A stretch of 64,000 nt of DNA from Pseudomonas chlororaphis. GTDB lineage: Bacteria; Pseudomonadota; Gammaproteobacteria; Pseudomonadales; Pseudomonadaceae. The translations under genes were made by a program, and so were the position numbers. A model generated the notes under the pieces. That model saw only the letters and a program-made list of their open reading frames with translations, searched no databases and had not been told where the DNA came from. Where the stretch lies: positions 310,001 to 374,000 of the forward strand of contig NZ_MOAL01000003.1 of assembly GCF_003731765.1 (NCBI RefSeq). The letters are read 5' to 3'. Of this stretch, positions 9,027 through 18,610 are shown piece by piece (within the stretch, counting starts at the first letter, position 1; each line of letters opens with the position of its first letter).

Positions 9027-9042
9027 CTTGTATGTACAAGTA
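9027..9042. promoter_or_regulatory. HutC operator overlapping the predicted hutU start point
   Basis: CTTGTATGTACAAGTA is a 16-bp near-palindrome identical, as I recall, to the hut operator described in P. putida. It begins 6 bases after the -12 GC of the sigma-54 promoter and so covers the expected start site, which suits repression by blocking open complex formation. Confidence 0.9.
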
Positions 9043-9099
9043 AATATGTGTGCGTAAGAGTCGACGCAATCCTCTTCGCACCGTGCCTGATTTGTTTGT

Positions 9100-9145
9100 C
9101 GCGCACAGGCTGCGCGCAAGCTTCCCCACCCACTGCCTGGGTGGG
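9100..9145 (+). ncRNA. Two stem-loops in the hutU leader
   Basis: CGCGCA at 9100-9105 pairs with TGCGCG at 9111-9116, and CCCACCCA at 9125-9132 pairs with TGGGTGGG at 9138-9145 around a 5-base loop. The second, 8-bp GC-rich stem ends 29 bases before the hutU start codon, leaving the GAGGAG ribosome binding site free. They could protect the 5' end of the long hut message or serve a regulator. Confidence 0.45.
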
Positions 9146-9174
9146 TCCGGACTGATCGCTGAGGAGTTTCTTTC

Positions 9175-10854
9175 GTGACCGAGAACACCAACACCAAGTA
9201 CCGCAACGTTGAGATCCGCGCCGCCCGTGGCAACCAGCTCACGGCCAAGAGCTGGTTGACCGAAGCACCGCTGCGCATGTTGATGAACAACCTCGACCCG
9301 GAAGTCGCGGAAAACCCTAAAGAGCTGGTGGTGTATGGCGGTATCGGTCGCGCGGCGCGCAACTGGGAGTGCTACGACAAAATCGTCGAAAGCCTGACTA
9401 ATCTGAACGACGACGAGACCCTGCTGGTGCAATCCGGCAAGCCGGTCGGCGTGTTCAAGACCCACAGCAACGCGCCACGCGTACTGATCGCCAACTCCAA
9501 CCTGGTGCCGCACTGGGCCAGTTGGGAGCACTTCAACGAACTGGATGCCAAGGGCCTGGCCATGTACGGCCAGATGACGGCCGGCAGCTGGATCTACATC
9601 GGCAGCCAGGGCATCGTCCAGGGCACCTACGAAACCTTCGTCGAAGCCGGTCGCCAGCACTACGATTCCAACCTCAAGGGCCGTTGGGTCCTGACCGCCG
9701 GCCTGGGCGGCATGGGCGGCGCGCAACCGCTGGCCGCCACCCTGGCCGGTGCCTGCTCGCTGAACATCGAATGCCAGCAGGTCAGTATCGATTTCCGCCT
9801 CAACAGCCGTTATGTCGATGAGCAAGCCACCGACCTCGACGACGCCCTGGCGCGCATCGCCAAATACACCCAGGAAGGCAAGGCGATCTCCATCGCACTG
9901 CTGGGCAACGCAGCGGAAATCCTCCCGGAACTGGTCAAGCGCGGTGTGCGCCCGGACATGGTCACCGACCAGACCAGCGCCCACGACCCGCTCAACGGTT
10001 ACCTGCCGGCTGGCTGGGCCTGGGACGAATACCGCGCCCGCGCCAAGACCGAGCCCGCTGCCGTGGTCAAGGCCGCCAAGCAATCCATGGCCGTCCACGT
10101 CAAAGCGATGCTCGCCTTCCAGAAAATGGGTATTCCGACCTTCGACTACGGCAACAACATTCGTCAGATGGCTCAGGAAGAGGGCGTCGAGAATGCCTTC
10201 GATTTCCCGGGGTTCGTACCGGCCTATATCCGTCCACTGTTCTGCCGCGGCATCGGCCCGTTCCGCTGGGCGGCGCTTTCCGGTGACCCGCAAGACATCT
10301 TCAAGACCGACGCCAAGGTCAAGGAACTGATCCCGGACGACGCCCACCTGCACAACTGGCTGGACATGGCCCGTGAACGCATCAGCTTTCAGGGCCTGCC
10401 GGCGCGGATCTGCTGGGTTGGCCTGGGCTTGCGCGCCAAGCTGGGCCTGGCCTTCAACGAAATGGTGCGCAGCGGCGAGTTGTCGGCACCGATCGTTATC
10501 GGTCGCGACCACCTGGACTCCGGCTCCGTGGCCAGCCCGAACCGTGAAACCGAGTCGATGCAGGACGGTTCCGATGCCGTTTCCGACTGGCCATTGCTCA
10601 ACGCCTTGCTCAACACCGCCAGCGGCGCGACCTGGGTGTCCCTGCACCACGGTGGTGGCGTCGGCATGGGCTTCTCCCAGCATTCGGGGATGGTCATCGT
10701 CTGCGACGGTACCGATGAAGCGGCCGAGCGTATTGCCCGGGTACTGCACAACGACCCGGCCACCGGGGTGATGCGTCACGCCGATGCCGGTTACCAGATC
10801 GCTATCGACTGTGCCAAGGAAAAGGGCCTGAACCTGCCGATGATCACCGGCTGA
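9175..10854 (+). CDS. hutU: Urocanate hydratase HutU
   Basis: Adds water to urocanate to give 4-imidazolone-5-propionate, the second step of histidine breakdown, using tightly bound NAD+. The 559-residue length is standard. Conserved blocks include [16 protein letters not shown], the NAD-binding [19 protein letters not shown] segment ([15 protein letters not shown] near residue 170) and the C-terminal catalytic [17 protein letters not shown] region. The start is GTG with GAGGAG upstream. It is the first gene of the ten-gene operon controlled by the sigma-54 promoter and the HutC operator upstream. Confidence 0.98.
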   Translation: MTENTNTKYRNVEIRAARGNQLTAKSWLTEAPLRMLMNNLDPEVAENPKELVVYGGIGRAARNWECYDKIVESLTNLNDDETLLVQSGKPVGVFKTHSNAPRVLIANSNLVPHWASWEHFNELDAKGLAMYGQMTAGSWIYIGSQGIVQGTYETFVEAGRQHYDSNLKGRWVLTAGLGGMGGAQPLAATLAGACSLNIECQQVSIDFRLNSRYVDEQATDLDDALARIAKYTQEGKAISIALLGNAAEILPELVKRGVRPDMVTDQTSAHDPLNGYLPAGWAWDEYRARAKTEPAAVVKAAKQSMAVHVKAMLAFQKMGIPTFDYGNNIRQMAQEEGVENAFDFPGFVPAYIRPLFCRGIGPFRWAALSGDPQDIFKTDAKVKELIPDDAHLHNWLDMARERISFQGLPARICWVGLGLRAKLGLAFNEMVRSGELSAPIVIGRDHLDSGSVASPNRETESMQDGSDAVSDWPLLNALLNTASGATWVSLHHGGGVGMGFSQHSGMVIVCDGTDEAAERIARVLHNDPATGVMRHADAGYQIAIDCAKEKGLNLPMITG

Positions 10855-10861
10855 TACCGCT

Positions 10862-10931
10862 AGGGGCCGGCTTTCGCCAGGGTGGTGTGCTTGAGGGCGC
10901 CATCGCCGGCCAGCCGGCTCCTACGGGGTTT
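10862..10931. repeat. REP pair between hutU and hutTu
   Basis: A degenerate REP half (GGGGCCGGCTTTCGCCAGGG) is followed by a better one, CCATCGCCGGCCAGCCGGCT at 10900-10919 ending CCTACGGGG, in inverted orientation. It lies inside the hut operon and could modulate message stability between hutU and the transporter gene. Confidence 0.7.
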
Positions 10932-10965
10932 GTGTGCAAAACAATCCATCAGAGGTTGAACATAA

Positions 10966-12438
10966 ATGGCTGCAAATGACGCACGTGCAAGCAACAAGCC
11001 GTTGATCGAAAGGCGTTCGATCGACTACATCCCGGAAGCGGAAAGACACGGTCGTCTATTGAGTCAGTTCACCCTGTGGCTGGGTGCCAACCTGCAAATC
11101 ACCGCGATTGTCACCGGGGCCCTGGCCGTGGTGCTGGGCGGTGATGTGTTCTGGTCGTTGATCGGCTTGCTGATCGGGCAACTGCTCGGCGGCGGGGTGA
11201 TGGCGTTGCATGCGGCGCAAGGGCCCAAGCTTGGCCTGCCGCAGATGATTTCCAGCCGCGTGCAGTTCGGTGTTTATGGTGCGGCCATCCCGATCGTGCT
11301 GGTGTGCTTGATGTACCTCGGTTTCACCGCCACCGGAACCGTACTTTCCGGTCAGGCCCTGGGCCAGTTGTTTGGCGTCAGCGACAGCGTCGGCATCCTG
11401 ATCTTCGCCAGCGTCATCGTGCTGGTCACGGTGCTCGGGTATCGGGTGATTCACTTCATCGGCCGGGTCGCCAGCGTCATTGGGGTGATTGCCTTCGTTT
11501 ACCTGTTCAGCCGCTTGATGGGCCAGGCAGATATCGGTGCATTGCTGAACATTCGCCACTTCAGTTGGAGCAGCTTCTTGCTCGCGGTGTCACTGGCGGC
11601 CTCCTGGCAGATCGCTTTCGGTCCGTACGTGGCGGACTATTCACGCTACCTGCCGAGCAGTATTTCTTCGGTGAAAACCTTTCTCGCTGCCGGTGCGGGT
11701 TCGGTGATCGGCGCCCAGGTGGCGATGATCCTCGGTGTGTTCGCCGCCGCAACGGCCAATGGGCAATTTGCCGGTCACGAAGTGGCCTACATCGTGGGTC
11801 TGGGCGGAACCGGTGCTACCGCTGCGTTGCTGTACTTCAGCATCGCGTTCGGCAAGGTCACCATTTCCACGCTGAACTCCTACGGCAGCTTCATGTGCAT
11901 TGCGACCGTCATCAGCGGGTTCCGTGGGCACCTGCAGGTATCGCGCTTGCAGCGCCTGATATTCGTGCTGCTGATTGTCGGCACTGCGACGCTGATTGCG
12001 TTGCTCGGCCAGCACTCGTTCCTCGGCGCGTTCAAGTCTTTCATCCTGTTCCTGCTGGCGTTCTTCACGCCTTGGAGCGCAGTCAACCTGGTGGATTACT
12101 ACTGCATCACCCGTGAGCGTTACGACGTACCGGCGCTGGCCGATCCGAACGGTCGCTATGGCCGTTGGAACGTCTTGGGTATCAGCGTCTATGTCTTCGG
12201 GGTGCTGGTGCAGCTGCCGTTTATCTCCACCAAGTTCTATACCGGCCCGCTGGTAGAGACCCTGGGGGGGGTGGATATCTCCTGGATCATCGGTCTGGTG
12301 ATTCCCGCCGCCCTGTATTACGTGTGTGCAAAAAAATGGCACGGTTCCGTGCCCGATCACCTGATTCTGCCGGTCGAGCAGGACAGTGATGTTCAGCCTG
12401 AAACCCGCGGTGCCGGTCGCGCTGCGGCGCAGGCCTGA
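10966..12438 (+). CDS. NCS1 family permease, probable urocanate transporter HutTu
   Basis: A 490-residue inner membrane transporter of the NCS1 (cytosine permease-like) family with about 12 predicted transmembrane helices. The start region (RSIDYIPEAERHGRLLSQFTLWLGANLQITAIVTG) carries the family's ERHG-F-T-x-W-x-x-x-N signature. In P. fluorescens SBW25 the gene at this place, directly after hutU, was assigned to urocanate uptake (hutTu). Sequence alone only supports an NCS1 nucleobase or imidazole-like substrate, so the substrate comes from context and that work. The C-terminal 20 residues are hydrophilic. Confidence 0.85.
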   Translation: MAANDARASNKPLIERRSIDYIPEAERHGRLLSQFTLWLGANLQITAIVTGALAVVLGGDVFWSLIGLLIGQLLGGGVMALHAAQGPKLGLPQMISSRVQFGVYGAAIPIVLVCLMYLGFTATGTVLSGQALGQLFGVSDSVGILIFASVIVLVTVLGYRVIHFIGRVASVIGVIAFVYLFSRLMGQADIGALLNIRHFSWSSFLLAVSLAASWQIAFGPYVADYSRYLPSSISSVKTFLAAGAGSVIGAQVAMILGVFAAATANGQFAGHEVAYIVGLGGTGATAALLYFSIAFGKVTISTLNSYGSFMCIATVISGFRGHLQVSRLQRLIFVLLIVGTATLIALLGQHSFLGAFKSFILFLLAFFTPWSAVNLVDYYCITRERYDVPALADPNGRYGRWNVLGISVYVFGVLVQLPFISTKFYTGPLVETLGGVDISWIIGLVIPAALYYVCAKKWHGSVPDHLILPVEQDSDVQPETRGAGRAAAQA

Positions 12439-12506
12439 TTGGACGTGGACAGGGCTGGATGCCTCTTGACTGCCGTAAGCCCATTCATGATTAGGAGCGT
12501 CACACA

Positions 12507-13472
12507 ATGAGAATGCAAAAGACCCTGCTGACCACGTTGCTGTCCCTAGGCCTGGTGGCCGCATCCGGCGCCCAGGCTGCGGGCTGGTGCGAGTCGGGCA
12601 AGCCGGTGAAATTCGCCGGTTTGAATTGGGAAAGCGGCATGTTGCTGACGGATGTCCTGCAGTTCGTCCTAGAGAAGGGCTACGACTGCAAGACCGACAG
12701 CCTGCCGGGCAACTCCATCACCATGGAGAACGCCCTGAGCAGCAATGACATCCAGATTTTCGCCGAGGAGTGGGTCGGCCGCAGCGAGGTCTGGAACAAG
12801 GCCGAGAAGGCCGGCAAGGTGGTGGGCGTCGGCGCGCCGGTGGTGGGGGCCATCGAAGGCTGGTACGTGCCGCGCTATGTGATCGAGGGCGATGCCAAGC
12901 GCAAGCTGGAAGCCAAGGCCCCGGGGCTGAAGAACATTGCCGACCTGGGCCAGTATTCTGCGGTGTTCAAAGACCCGGAAGAGCCGAGCAAGGGGCGCTT
13001 CTACAACTGCCCGGCCGGCTGGACCTGCGAGCTGGACAACAGCGAGATGCTCAAGAACTACGGCCTGGAAAGCAGCTACACCAACTTCCGTCCGGGCACC
13101 GGCCCGGCCTTGGATGCGGCGGTGCTGTCGAGCTACAAGCGTGGCGAGCCGATCCTTTTCTACTACTGGTCGCCAACCCCGCTGATGGGCCAGGTGGACC
13201 TGGTCAAGCTCGATGAAAAACCCGGCGTGGACAAGAGCGTGAGCATCAAGGTCGGCCTGTCCAAGACCTTCCACGAACAGGCCCCGGAACTGGTGGCCGT
13301 GCTGGAGAAGGCCAACCTGCCGATCGACCTGCTCAACCAGAACCTGGCGCGCATGACCAAGGAACGCATCGAGTCGCCGAAACTGGCGAAAATCTTCCTC
13401 AAGGAACACCCTGAAGTCTGGCACCCCTGGGTGAGTGAAGAGGCCGCCAAGAAAATCGACGCAGCCTTGTAG
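12507..13472 (+). CDS. hutX: ABC transporter substrate-binding protein of the hut locus (OpuAC family)
   Basis: A 321-residue periplasmic protein with a cleavable signal peptide (cleavage probably after GAQA, about residue 24) and the OpuAC glycine betaine-type binding fold. Internal cysteine pairs (GWCESG; DCKTD; NCPAGWTCEL) may form disulfides. The set hutX-hutW-hutV follows the betaine/proline transporter pattern, but its place in the hut operon points to histidine or a related imidazole. The start is ATG at 12507 after TTAGGAGCG; the ATG at 12513 is possible but less well spaced. Confidence 0.88.
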   Translation: MRMQKTLLTTLLSLGLVAASGAQAAGWCESGKPVKFAGLNWESGMLLTDVLQFVLEKGYDCKTDSLPGNSITMENALSSNDIQIFAEEWVGRSEVWNKAEKAGKVVGVGAPVVGAIEGWYVPRYVIEGDAKRKLEAKAPGLKNIADLGQYSAVFKDPEEPSKGRFYNCPAGWTCELDNSEMLKNYGLESSYTNFRPGTGPALDAAVLSSYKRGEPILFYYWSPTPLMGQVDLVKLDEKPGVDKSVSIKVGLSKTFHEQAPELVAVLEKANLPIDLLNQNLARMTKERIESPKLAKIFLKEHPEVWHPWVSEEAAKKIDAAL

Positions 13473-13542
13473 GCCGGATTTTTCCGGCGGTCCGCAAGGG
13501 CCGTCGGATGCGGCGCCACACCCCTTTGATCGAGAGCCTCCT

Positions 13543-14394
13543 ATGTTTCCTGAAAGCTTCACCTTTTCCATCGCCGACTGGGTCAACGGCTGGGTCGACT
13601 CCCTGGTGACCAATTACGGCGACGTGTTCCGGCACATCTCCGACACCTTGTTGTGGGCCATCGTCAACCTCGAAGGAATGCTGCGCGCAGCGCCTTGGTG
13701 GCTGATGCTGGCGATCGTCGGTGTGGTGGCCTGGCACTCGACCCGCAAGCTGGTGACCACGGCGGTGATTGTCGGCTTGTTGTTCCTGGTGGGCGCGGTG
13801 GGGCTCTGGGACAAGCTGATGCAAACCCTGGCGCTGATGCTGGTGGCCACGCTGATTTCGGTGCTGATCGGCATTCCCCTGGGGATCCTCTCGGCCCGCA
13901 GCAACCGCCTACGTTCGGTGTTGATGCCGTTGCTGGACATCATGCAGACCATGCCCAGCTTCGTGTACCTGATCCCGGTGCTGATGCTGTTCGGCCTGGG
14001 CAAGGTGCCGGCGATTTTTGCCACGGTGATCTACGCTGCACCGCCGCTGATCCGCCTCACCGACCTGGGCATTCGCCAGGTGGACGGTGAAGTCATGGAA
14101 GCCATCAACGCCTTTGGCGCCAACCGCTGGCAGCAGCTGTTCGGTGTGCAACTGCCCTTGGCCCTGCCGAGCATCATGGCCGGGATCAACCAGACCACCA
14201 TGATGGCCCTGTCGATGGTGGTGATCGCCTCGATGATCGGCGCCCGTGGCCTGGGCGAGGATGTACTGGTGGGGATTCAGACCCTCAACGTCGGGCGCGG
14301 CCTGGAAGCCGGGCTGGCGATCGTGATTCTGGCGGTGGTGATCGACCGCATTACCCAGGCCTACGGTCGGCCACGCCATGAGGTGAACAAATGA
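13543..14394 (+). CDS. hutW: ABC transporter permease of the hut locus
   Basis: A 283-residue inner membrane permease of the binding-protein-dependent family, paired with hutX and hutV. Helices are spread over residues 45-280, and the cytoplasmic EAA-type loop reads [24 protein letters not shown] use the ATG at 13543 because it has GAGAGCCTCCT before it and opens with [15 protein letters not shown], normal for the family; an in-frame upstream start at 13435 would overlap hutX. The stop overlaps the hutV start by 4 bases. Confidence 0.93.
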   Translation: MFPESFTFSIADWVNGWVDSLVTNYGDVFRHISDTLLWAIVNLEGMLRAAPWWLMLAIVGVVAWHSTRKLVTTAVIVGLLFLVGAVGLWDKLMQTLALMLVATLISVLIGIPLGILSARSNRLRSVLMPLLDIMQTMPSFVYLIPVLMLFGLGKVPAIFATVIYAAPPLIRLTDLGIRQVDGEVMEAINAFGANRWQQLFGVQLPLALPSIMAGINQTTMMALSMVVIASMIGARGLGEDVLVGIQTLNVGRGLEAGLAIVILAVVIDRITQAYGRPRHEVNK

Positions 14395-15221
14395 GCAACC
14401 CAGCCATCAGCAAGATCGAAGTCAAAAACGTATTCAAGATTTTCGGCAACCGTTCCGCCGAGGCGCTGGCGATGATTGGCCAGGGCAAGACAAAGGACCA
14501 GGTGCTGGCTGAAACCGGCTGTGTGGTCGGGGTCAACGACCTGTCCCTGAGCATCGGTACAGGCGAGATTTTCGTCATCATGGGCCTTTCCGGTTCCGGC
14601 AAGTCGACCCTGGTGCGCCACTTCAACCGCCTGATCGACCCCACCAGCGGCGCGATCCTGGTGGACGGCGAGGACATCTTGCAATACGACATGGAGGCCC
14701 TGCGCCAATTCCGCCGGCACAAGATCAGCATGGTGTTCCAGAGCTTCGGCCTGCTGCCCCATCGCAACGTCCAGGACAATGTGGCGTACGGCCTCAAGGT
14801 GCGTGGCGAGAGCAAAGAAGTCTGCGCCGAGCGGGCGCTGCACTGGATCAACACCGTGGGCCTCAAGGGCTACGAGAAGAAGTACCCGCACCAGCTGTCT
14901 GGCGGCATGCGCCAGCGGGTCGGCCTGGCCCGTGCCCTGGCGGCGGACACTGACATCATTCTGATGGACGAGGCCTTTAGTGCCCTGGACCCGCTGATCC
15001 GCGCCGAAATGCAGGACCAGTTGCTGGAGCTGCAGAAGACCCTGCACAAGACCATCGTGTTTATCACCCACGATCTGGATGAGGCCGTGCGCATCGGCAA
15101 CCGCATCGCGATCCTCAAGGATGGCCGGCTGATCCAGGTCGGCACGCCGAAAGAGATCCTGCATTCGCCGGCGGATGAATACGTCGACCGTTTCGTCCAG
15201 CGGCGCGCTGCCACCGTGTAG
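14391..15221 (+). CDS. hutV: ABC transporter ATP-binding protein of the hut locus
   Basis: A 276-residue ATPase of the glycine betaine/proline (ProV/OpuAA) subfamily. Walker A is GLSGSGKS (near residue 65), the signature is LSGGMRQR and Walker B is [13 protein letters not shown]. It stops without the two CBS domains found in full ProV, which suggests it lacks the ionic strength sensing of osmoprotectant systems. Its TAG stop (15219-15221) lies in the first bases of a REP element. It is coupled to hutW by an ATGA overlap. Confidence 0.94.
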   Translation: MSNPAISKIEVKNVFKIFGNRSAEALAMIGQGKTKDQVLAETGCVVGVNDLSLSIGTGEIFVIMGLSGSGKSTLVRHFNRLIDPTSGAILVDGEDILQYDMEALRQFRRHKISMVFQSFGLLPHRNVQDNVAYGLKVRGESKEVCAERALHWINTVGLKGYEKKYPHQLSGGMRQRVGLARALAADTDIILMDEAFSALDPLIRAEMQDQLLELQKTLHKTIVFITHDLDEAVRIGNRIAILKDGRLIQVGTPKEILHSPADEYVDRFVQRRAATV

Positions 15222-15240
15222 GAGCCGGCTTGCCGGCGAA
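15217..15240. repeat. REP element overlapping the hutV stop codon
   Basis: TGTAGGAGCCGGCTTGCCGG (15217-15236) followed by CGAA is a standard REP palindrome. Its TAG supplies the stop codon of hutV, so the end of the gene has been captured by, or grown into, the repeat. Confidence 0.75.
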
Positions 15241-15290
15241 AGGTCCGGCAAAGCGGTACAGAACCCAAGGTTTGCATGAAGAGGTCCACG

Positions 15291-16814
15291 ATGTCCCAGG
15301 CTGAAAAAATCGTCATCGCCGACGCCCCTCTGGGGTGGCAGGAGGTGGTCGCCGTTGCCCGTCATGGCGCACAGCTCGAGCTGTCGGCCGCGGCCTGGGC
15401 GCGGATCGACAACGCCCAGGCGATCGTCCAGCGCATCGTCGCCAGCGGCGAGCGCGCCTATGGCGTGAACACCGGCCTGGGGGCGCTGTGCAATGTGTCC
15501 CTGCAAGGCGAGCAACTCAGCCAACTGTCGCGCAACACCCTGCTCAGCCATGCCTGTGGCGTGGGCGCGCCCCTGGCTGACGAACAAACCCGGGCGATCC
15601 TCTGCGCCGCCATCCTCAATTACAGCCACGGCAAGTCTGGCATCCATCGGCAGGTGGTCGCGGCCCTGCTGGCCTTGCTCAATCGGGGCATCACCCCGCA
15701 AGTGCCGTCCCAGGGCTCGGTGGGTTACCTGACTCACATGGCCCACATCAGCATCTGCTTGCTGGGGGTGGGGCAGGTGAGCTACCGCGGGCAAGTGGTC
15801 AGCGCTGCTCAGGCCCTGGCCGAAGAGGGTTTGGAGCCTGTGCAACTGGGGGCCAAGGACGGCCTGTGCCTGGTCAATGGCACGCCGTGCATGACCGGCC
15901 TCAGTTGCCTGGCCTTGGCCGACGCCCACCGCTTGCTGCAATGGGCCGACGTGATCGGCGCCATGAGTTTCGAGGCCCAGCGCGGGCAGATCGCGGCGTT
16001 TGACGCGGAGATCATCGCCCTCAAGCCGCACCCGGGCATGCAGCGCGTGGGCGACAACGTGCGGGCGTTGCTGGCGGGCAGTGAAGTCATCGCCGCCAGC
16101 CTGGGGATTCGTACCCAGGATGCCCTGAGCATCCGCTCCATTCCCCAGGTACACGGCGCCGCCCGGGACCAATTGGCCCATGCCACGGCGCAGATTGAAA
16201 CCGAGCTCAATGCCGCCACGGATAACCCGTTGCTGCTGGGTACGCCGGAGCATTACCGAGTCATGTCCCAGGCCAACCCCCATGGGCAGTCGGTGGCCCT
16301 GGCGGCGGACTTGCTGGCGATTGCCATGGCCGAGATCGGCTCGATTGCCGAGCGCCGCCTGGATCGCCTGATCAACCCTCACGTCAGCGGCTTGCCGGCG
16401 TTTTTGGTGAGCAACCCCGGGGTCAATTCCGGAATGATGATCGTGCAGTACGTGGCCGCCTCGTTGTGCGCGGAAAACCGCCAACTGGCACAGCCGGCAG
16501 TGCTCGACAATTACGTCACCTCCGGGTTGCAGGAAGACCATTTGAGCCTGGGCACCAACGCCGCCTTGAAGCTGTTGCGGGCCCTGGAGAACTGCACGCA
16601 GATTCTCGCCATCGAGTACCTGCTGGCGGCCCAGGCATTCGAGTTTCTCAAGACCCAGCGTTTTGGCGCGGGTACCGATATCGCGTGGCGGCTGTTGCGC
16701 GAGCAGGTGCCGCCCTATGACCAGGACCGCTGGCTGGCGCCGGACATCGCCTGTGCTGCCGCCTTGCTCAAAGACCCGGCTGCGCTGCAGCGGGCATTAC
16801 CCCATGTGCACTGA
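15291..16814 (+). CDS. hutH1: Histidine ammonia-lyase paralogue lacking the MIO triad (HutH1)
   Basis: A 507-residue member of the aromatic amino acid lyase family, clearly homologous to HutH2 next to it. The segment that in active enzymes reads [15 protein letters not shown] here reads [12 protein letters not shown], an in-frame loss of the Ala-Ser-Gly that forms the MIO electrophile (between bases 15725 and 15726). Relative to P. putida enzyme numbering, Tyr280 is Leu and Phe329 is Pro, while the equivalents of Tyr53, His83, Asn195, Gln277, Arg283 and Glu414 remain. It should not be able to deaminate histidine by the known mechanism. The frame is intact over its full length, so it is not a decayed gene. 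The start at 15291 has GAGGT upstream; 15276 is an alternative. In SBW25 hutH1 was reported to be dispensable for growth on histidine. Confidence 0.9.
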   Translation: MSQAEKIVIADAPLGWQEVVAVARHGAQLELSAAAWARIDNAQAIVQRIVASGERAYGVNTGLGALCNVSLQGEQLSQLSRNTLLSHACGVGAPLADEQTRAILCAAILNYSHGKSGIHRQVVAALLALLNRGITPQVPSQGSVGYLTHMAHISICLLGVGQVSYRGQVVSAAQALAEEGLEPVQLGAKDGLCLVNGTPCMTGLSCLALADAHRLLQWADVIGAMSFEAQRGQIAAFDAEIIALKPHPGMQRVGDNVRALLAGSEVIAASLGIRTQDALSIRSIPQVHGAARDQLAHATAQIETELNAATDNPLLLGTPEHYRVMSQANPHGQSVALAADLLAIAMAEIGSIAERRLDRLINPHVSGLPAFLVSNPGVNSGMMIVQYVAASLCAENRQLAQPAVLDNYVTSGLQEDHLSLGTNAALKLLRALENCTQILAIEYLLAAQAFEFLKTQRFGAGTDIAWRLLREQVPPYDQDRWLAPDIACAAALLKDPAALQRALPHVH

Positions 16815-16930
16815 ATAGATCCCGACCATCGCCAGCGTGCCAAGGCGCCACAGCTCAAAAAAGCCTGTGGCGACGGATAACGGAAGCTTCCGGAGCGACT
16901 GGCAGTTATTACAAAACTCTCAAAAGGAGC

Positions 16931-18469
16931 ATGAATGTGACTGCGCTTAACCTGATTCCCGGCCAACTGACCCTGGCCCAGCTGCGTGCCATCTACCAGC
17001 AGCCGACCCGCCTGACCCTGGACGACAGCGCCTCGGCGCAGATCGATGCCAGCGTCGCCTGCGTCGAGCAGATCCTCGCCGAGAATCGCACCGCCTATGG
17101 CATCAACACCGGTTTCGGCTTGCTGGCCTCGACCCGCATTGCCAGTGACGACCTGGAAAACCTCCAGCGTTCCCTGGTGCTGTCCCACGCCGCCGGTGTC
17201 GGGCAGCCCCTCAGCGACGACTTGGTGCGCTTGATCATGGTGCTCAAGGTCAACAGCCTGAGCCGTGGTTTTTCTGGGATCCGCCGCGTGGTGATCGACG
17301 CCTTGCTGGCGCTGATCAACGCCGAGGTTTACCCGCACATTCCGCTCAAGGGGTCGGTGGGCGCGTCCGGCGACCTGGCGCCGCTGGCCCATATGTCCCT
17401 GGTGCTGCTGGGGGAGGGCAAGGCCCGCTACAAAGGTGAGTGGCTGGACGCCACCGCCGCGCTGGAAGTGGCCGGCCTGAAGCCGCTGACCCTGGCGGCC
17501 AAGGAAGGCCTGGCGCTGCTCAACGGCACCCAAGTGTCCACGGCGTTCGCTTTGCGCGGCCTGTTTGAAGGTGAAGACCTGTTCGCCGGCGCCCTGGTGT
17601 GCGGCGGCCTGACCGTGGAAGCGGTGCTGGGCTCGCGCTCGCCGTTCGACGCGCGGATCCATGCCGCTCGCGGCCAGCGTGGGCAGATCGATTCGGCTGC
17701 GGCCTATCGCGACCTGCTCGGCGACAGCAGCCAGGTGTCCCAGTCGCACCAGAACTGCGACAAGGTCCAGGACCCGTACTCCCTGCGTTGCCAGCCGCAA
17801 GTGATGGGCGCCTGCCTGACCCAATTCCGCCAGGCCGCTGAAGTGCTGGTGGTCGAAGCCAACGCCGTGTCGGATAACCCGCTGGTGTTCGCGGCCGAAG
17901 GCGATGTGATTTCCGGTGGCAACTTCCACGCCGAACCGGTGGCCATGGCGGCGGACAACATGGCCCTGGCCATTGCCGAGATCGGTTCCCTGAGCGAGCG
18001 CCGCATCTCCCTGATGATGGACAAGCACATGTCCCAGTTGCCGCCGTTCCTGGTGGGCAATGGCGGGGTGAACTCGGGCTTCATGATTGCCCAGGTCACT
18101 GCGGCGGCCCTGGCCAGCGAGAACAAGGCCCTGTCCCATCCCCATTCGGTGGACAGCATCCCGACCTCCGCCAACCAGGAAGATCACGTGTCCATGGCCC
18201 CGGCTGCCGGCAAACGCCTGTGGGACATGGCCGAAAACACTCGTGGCGTACTGGCGGTGGAATGGCTGGCGGCGTGCCAGGGCCTGGACCTGCGCGAGGG
18301 CCTGAAGACCTCCACCAAGCTGGAACAGGCCCGCAGCATCCTGCGTGAGCAGGTGGCGTTCTATGAGAAGGACCGTTTCTTCGCGCCGGACATCAACGCC
18401 GCGAGCGAACTGCTGGCCAGCCGCTGCCTGAATGAATTGGTCCCGGCCAAGCTGCTGCCAAGCCTGTAA
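16931..18469 (+). CDS. hutH2: Histidine ammonia-lyase HutH2 (catalytic)
   Basis: Removes ammonia from L-histidine to give trans-urocanate, the first step of the pathway. The protein has 512 residues and the intact MIO-forming motif [14 protein letters not shown] with Ala145-Ser146-Gly147. Other active site residues are present: Tyr56 in [10 protein letters not shown], the histidine in LSHAAGVG, the Gln-Tyr-Arg set in [12 protein letters not shown], Phe in GGNFHAEP and Glu in NQEDHVSM. The ATG at 16931 follows AAAAGGAGC. It is the only complete histidase in the window, so growth on histidine should depend on it. Confidence 0.98.
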   Translation: MNVTALNLIPGQLTLAQLRAIYQQPTRLTLDDSASAQIDASVACVEQILAENRTAYGINTGFGLLASTRIASDDLENLQRSLVLSHAAGVGQPLSDDLVRLIMVLKVNSLSRGFSGIRRVVIDALLALINAEVYPHIPLKGSVGASGDLAPLAHMSLVLLGEGKARYKGEWLDATAALEVAGLKPLTLAAKEGLALLNGTQVSTAFALRGLFEGEDLFAGALVCGGLTVEAVLGSRSPFDARIHAARGQRGQIDSAAAYRDLLGDSSQVSQSHQNCDKVQDPYSLRCQPQVMGACLTQFRQAAEVLVVEANAVSDNPLVFAAEGDVISGGNFHAEPVAMAADNMALAIAEIGSLSERRISLMMDKHMSQLPPFLVGNGGVNSGFMIAQVTAAALASENKALSHPHSVDSIPTSANQEDHVSMAPAAGKRLWDMAENTRGVLAVEWLAACQGLDLREGLKTSTKLEQARSILREQVAFYEKDRFFAPDINAASELLASRCLNELVPAKLLPSL

Positions 18470-18483
18470 CTGCACCACCCTCC

Positions 18484-18577
18484 TGTAGGAGCCGGCGTGC
18501 CGGCGATCCGCACAACGCGGTGTGCCCGCCACACCGCCATCGCCGGCAAGAGCTGGGTGCCCAGCCGGCTCCTACAC
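18484..18577. repeat. REP doublet, second half interrupted by 12 bases
   Basis: TGTAGGAGCCGGCGTGCCGG (from 18484, followed by CGAT) faces an inverted partner at 18538-18577. The partner is split: ATCGCCGGCAAG, then AGCTGGGTGCCC, then AGCCGGCTCCTACA. Without the middle 12 bases it would be a standard REP. The pair ends 13 bases before the Crc-like motif of hutTh. Confidence 0.8.
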
Positions 18578-18589
18578 GTTTCTCGGGAT

Positions 18590-18597
18590 AACAATAA
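18590..18597 (+). promoter_or_regulatory. Crc/Hfq-type A-rich motif in the hutTh leader
   Basis: AACAATAA fits the AANAANAA catabolite repression motif recognised by Hfq with Crc on Pseudomonas messages, and it lies just before the AAGGAAGAG ribosome binding site of the permease gene. Binding there would block translation when preferred carbon sources are present. Confidence 0.65.
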
Positions 18598-18610
18598 ATA
18601 AGGAAGAGAA

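Noticed and set aside
14361..16541. 726-codon open frame on the minus strand opposite hutV-hutH1
   Set aside because: Low-complexity, histidine- and glutamine-rich translation typical of the antisense of GC-rich genes; no ribosome binding site or family motif, and both plus-strand genes are well recognised.
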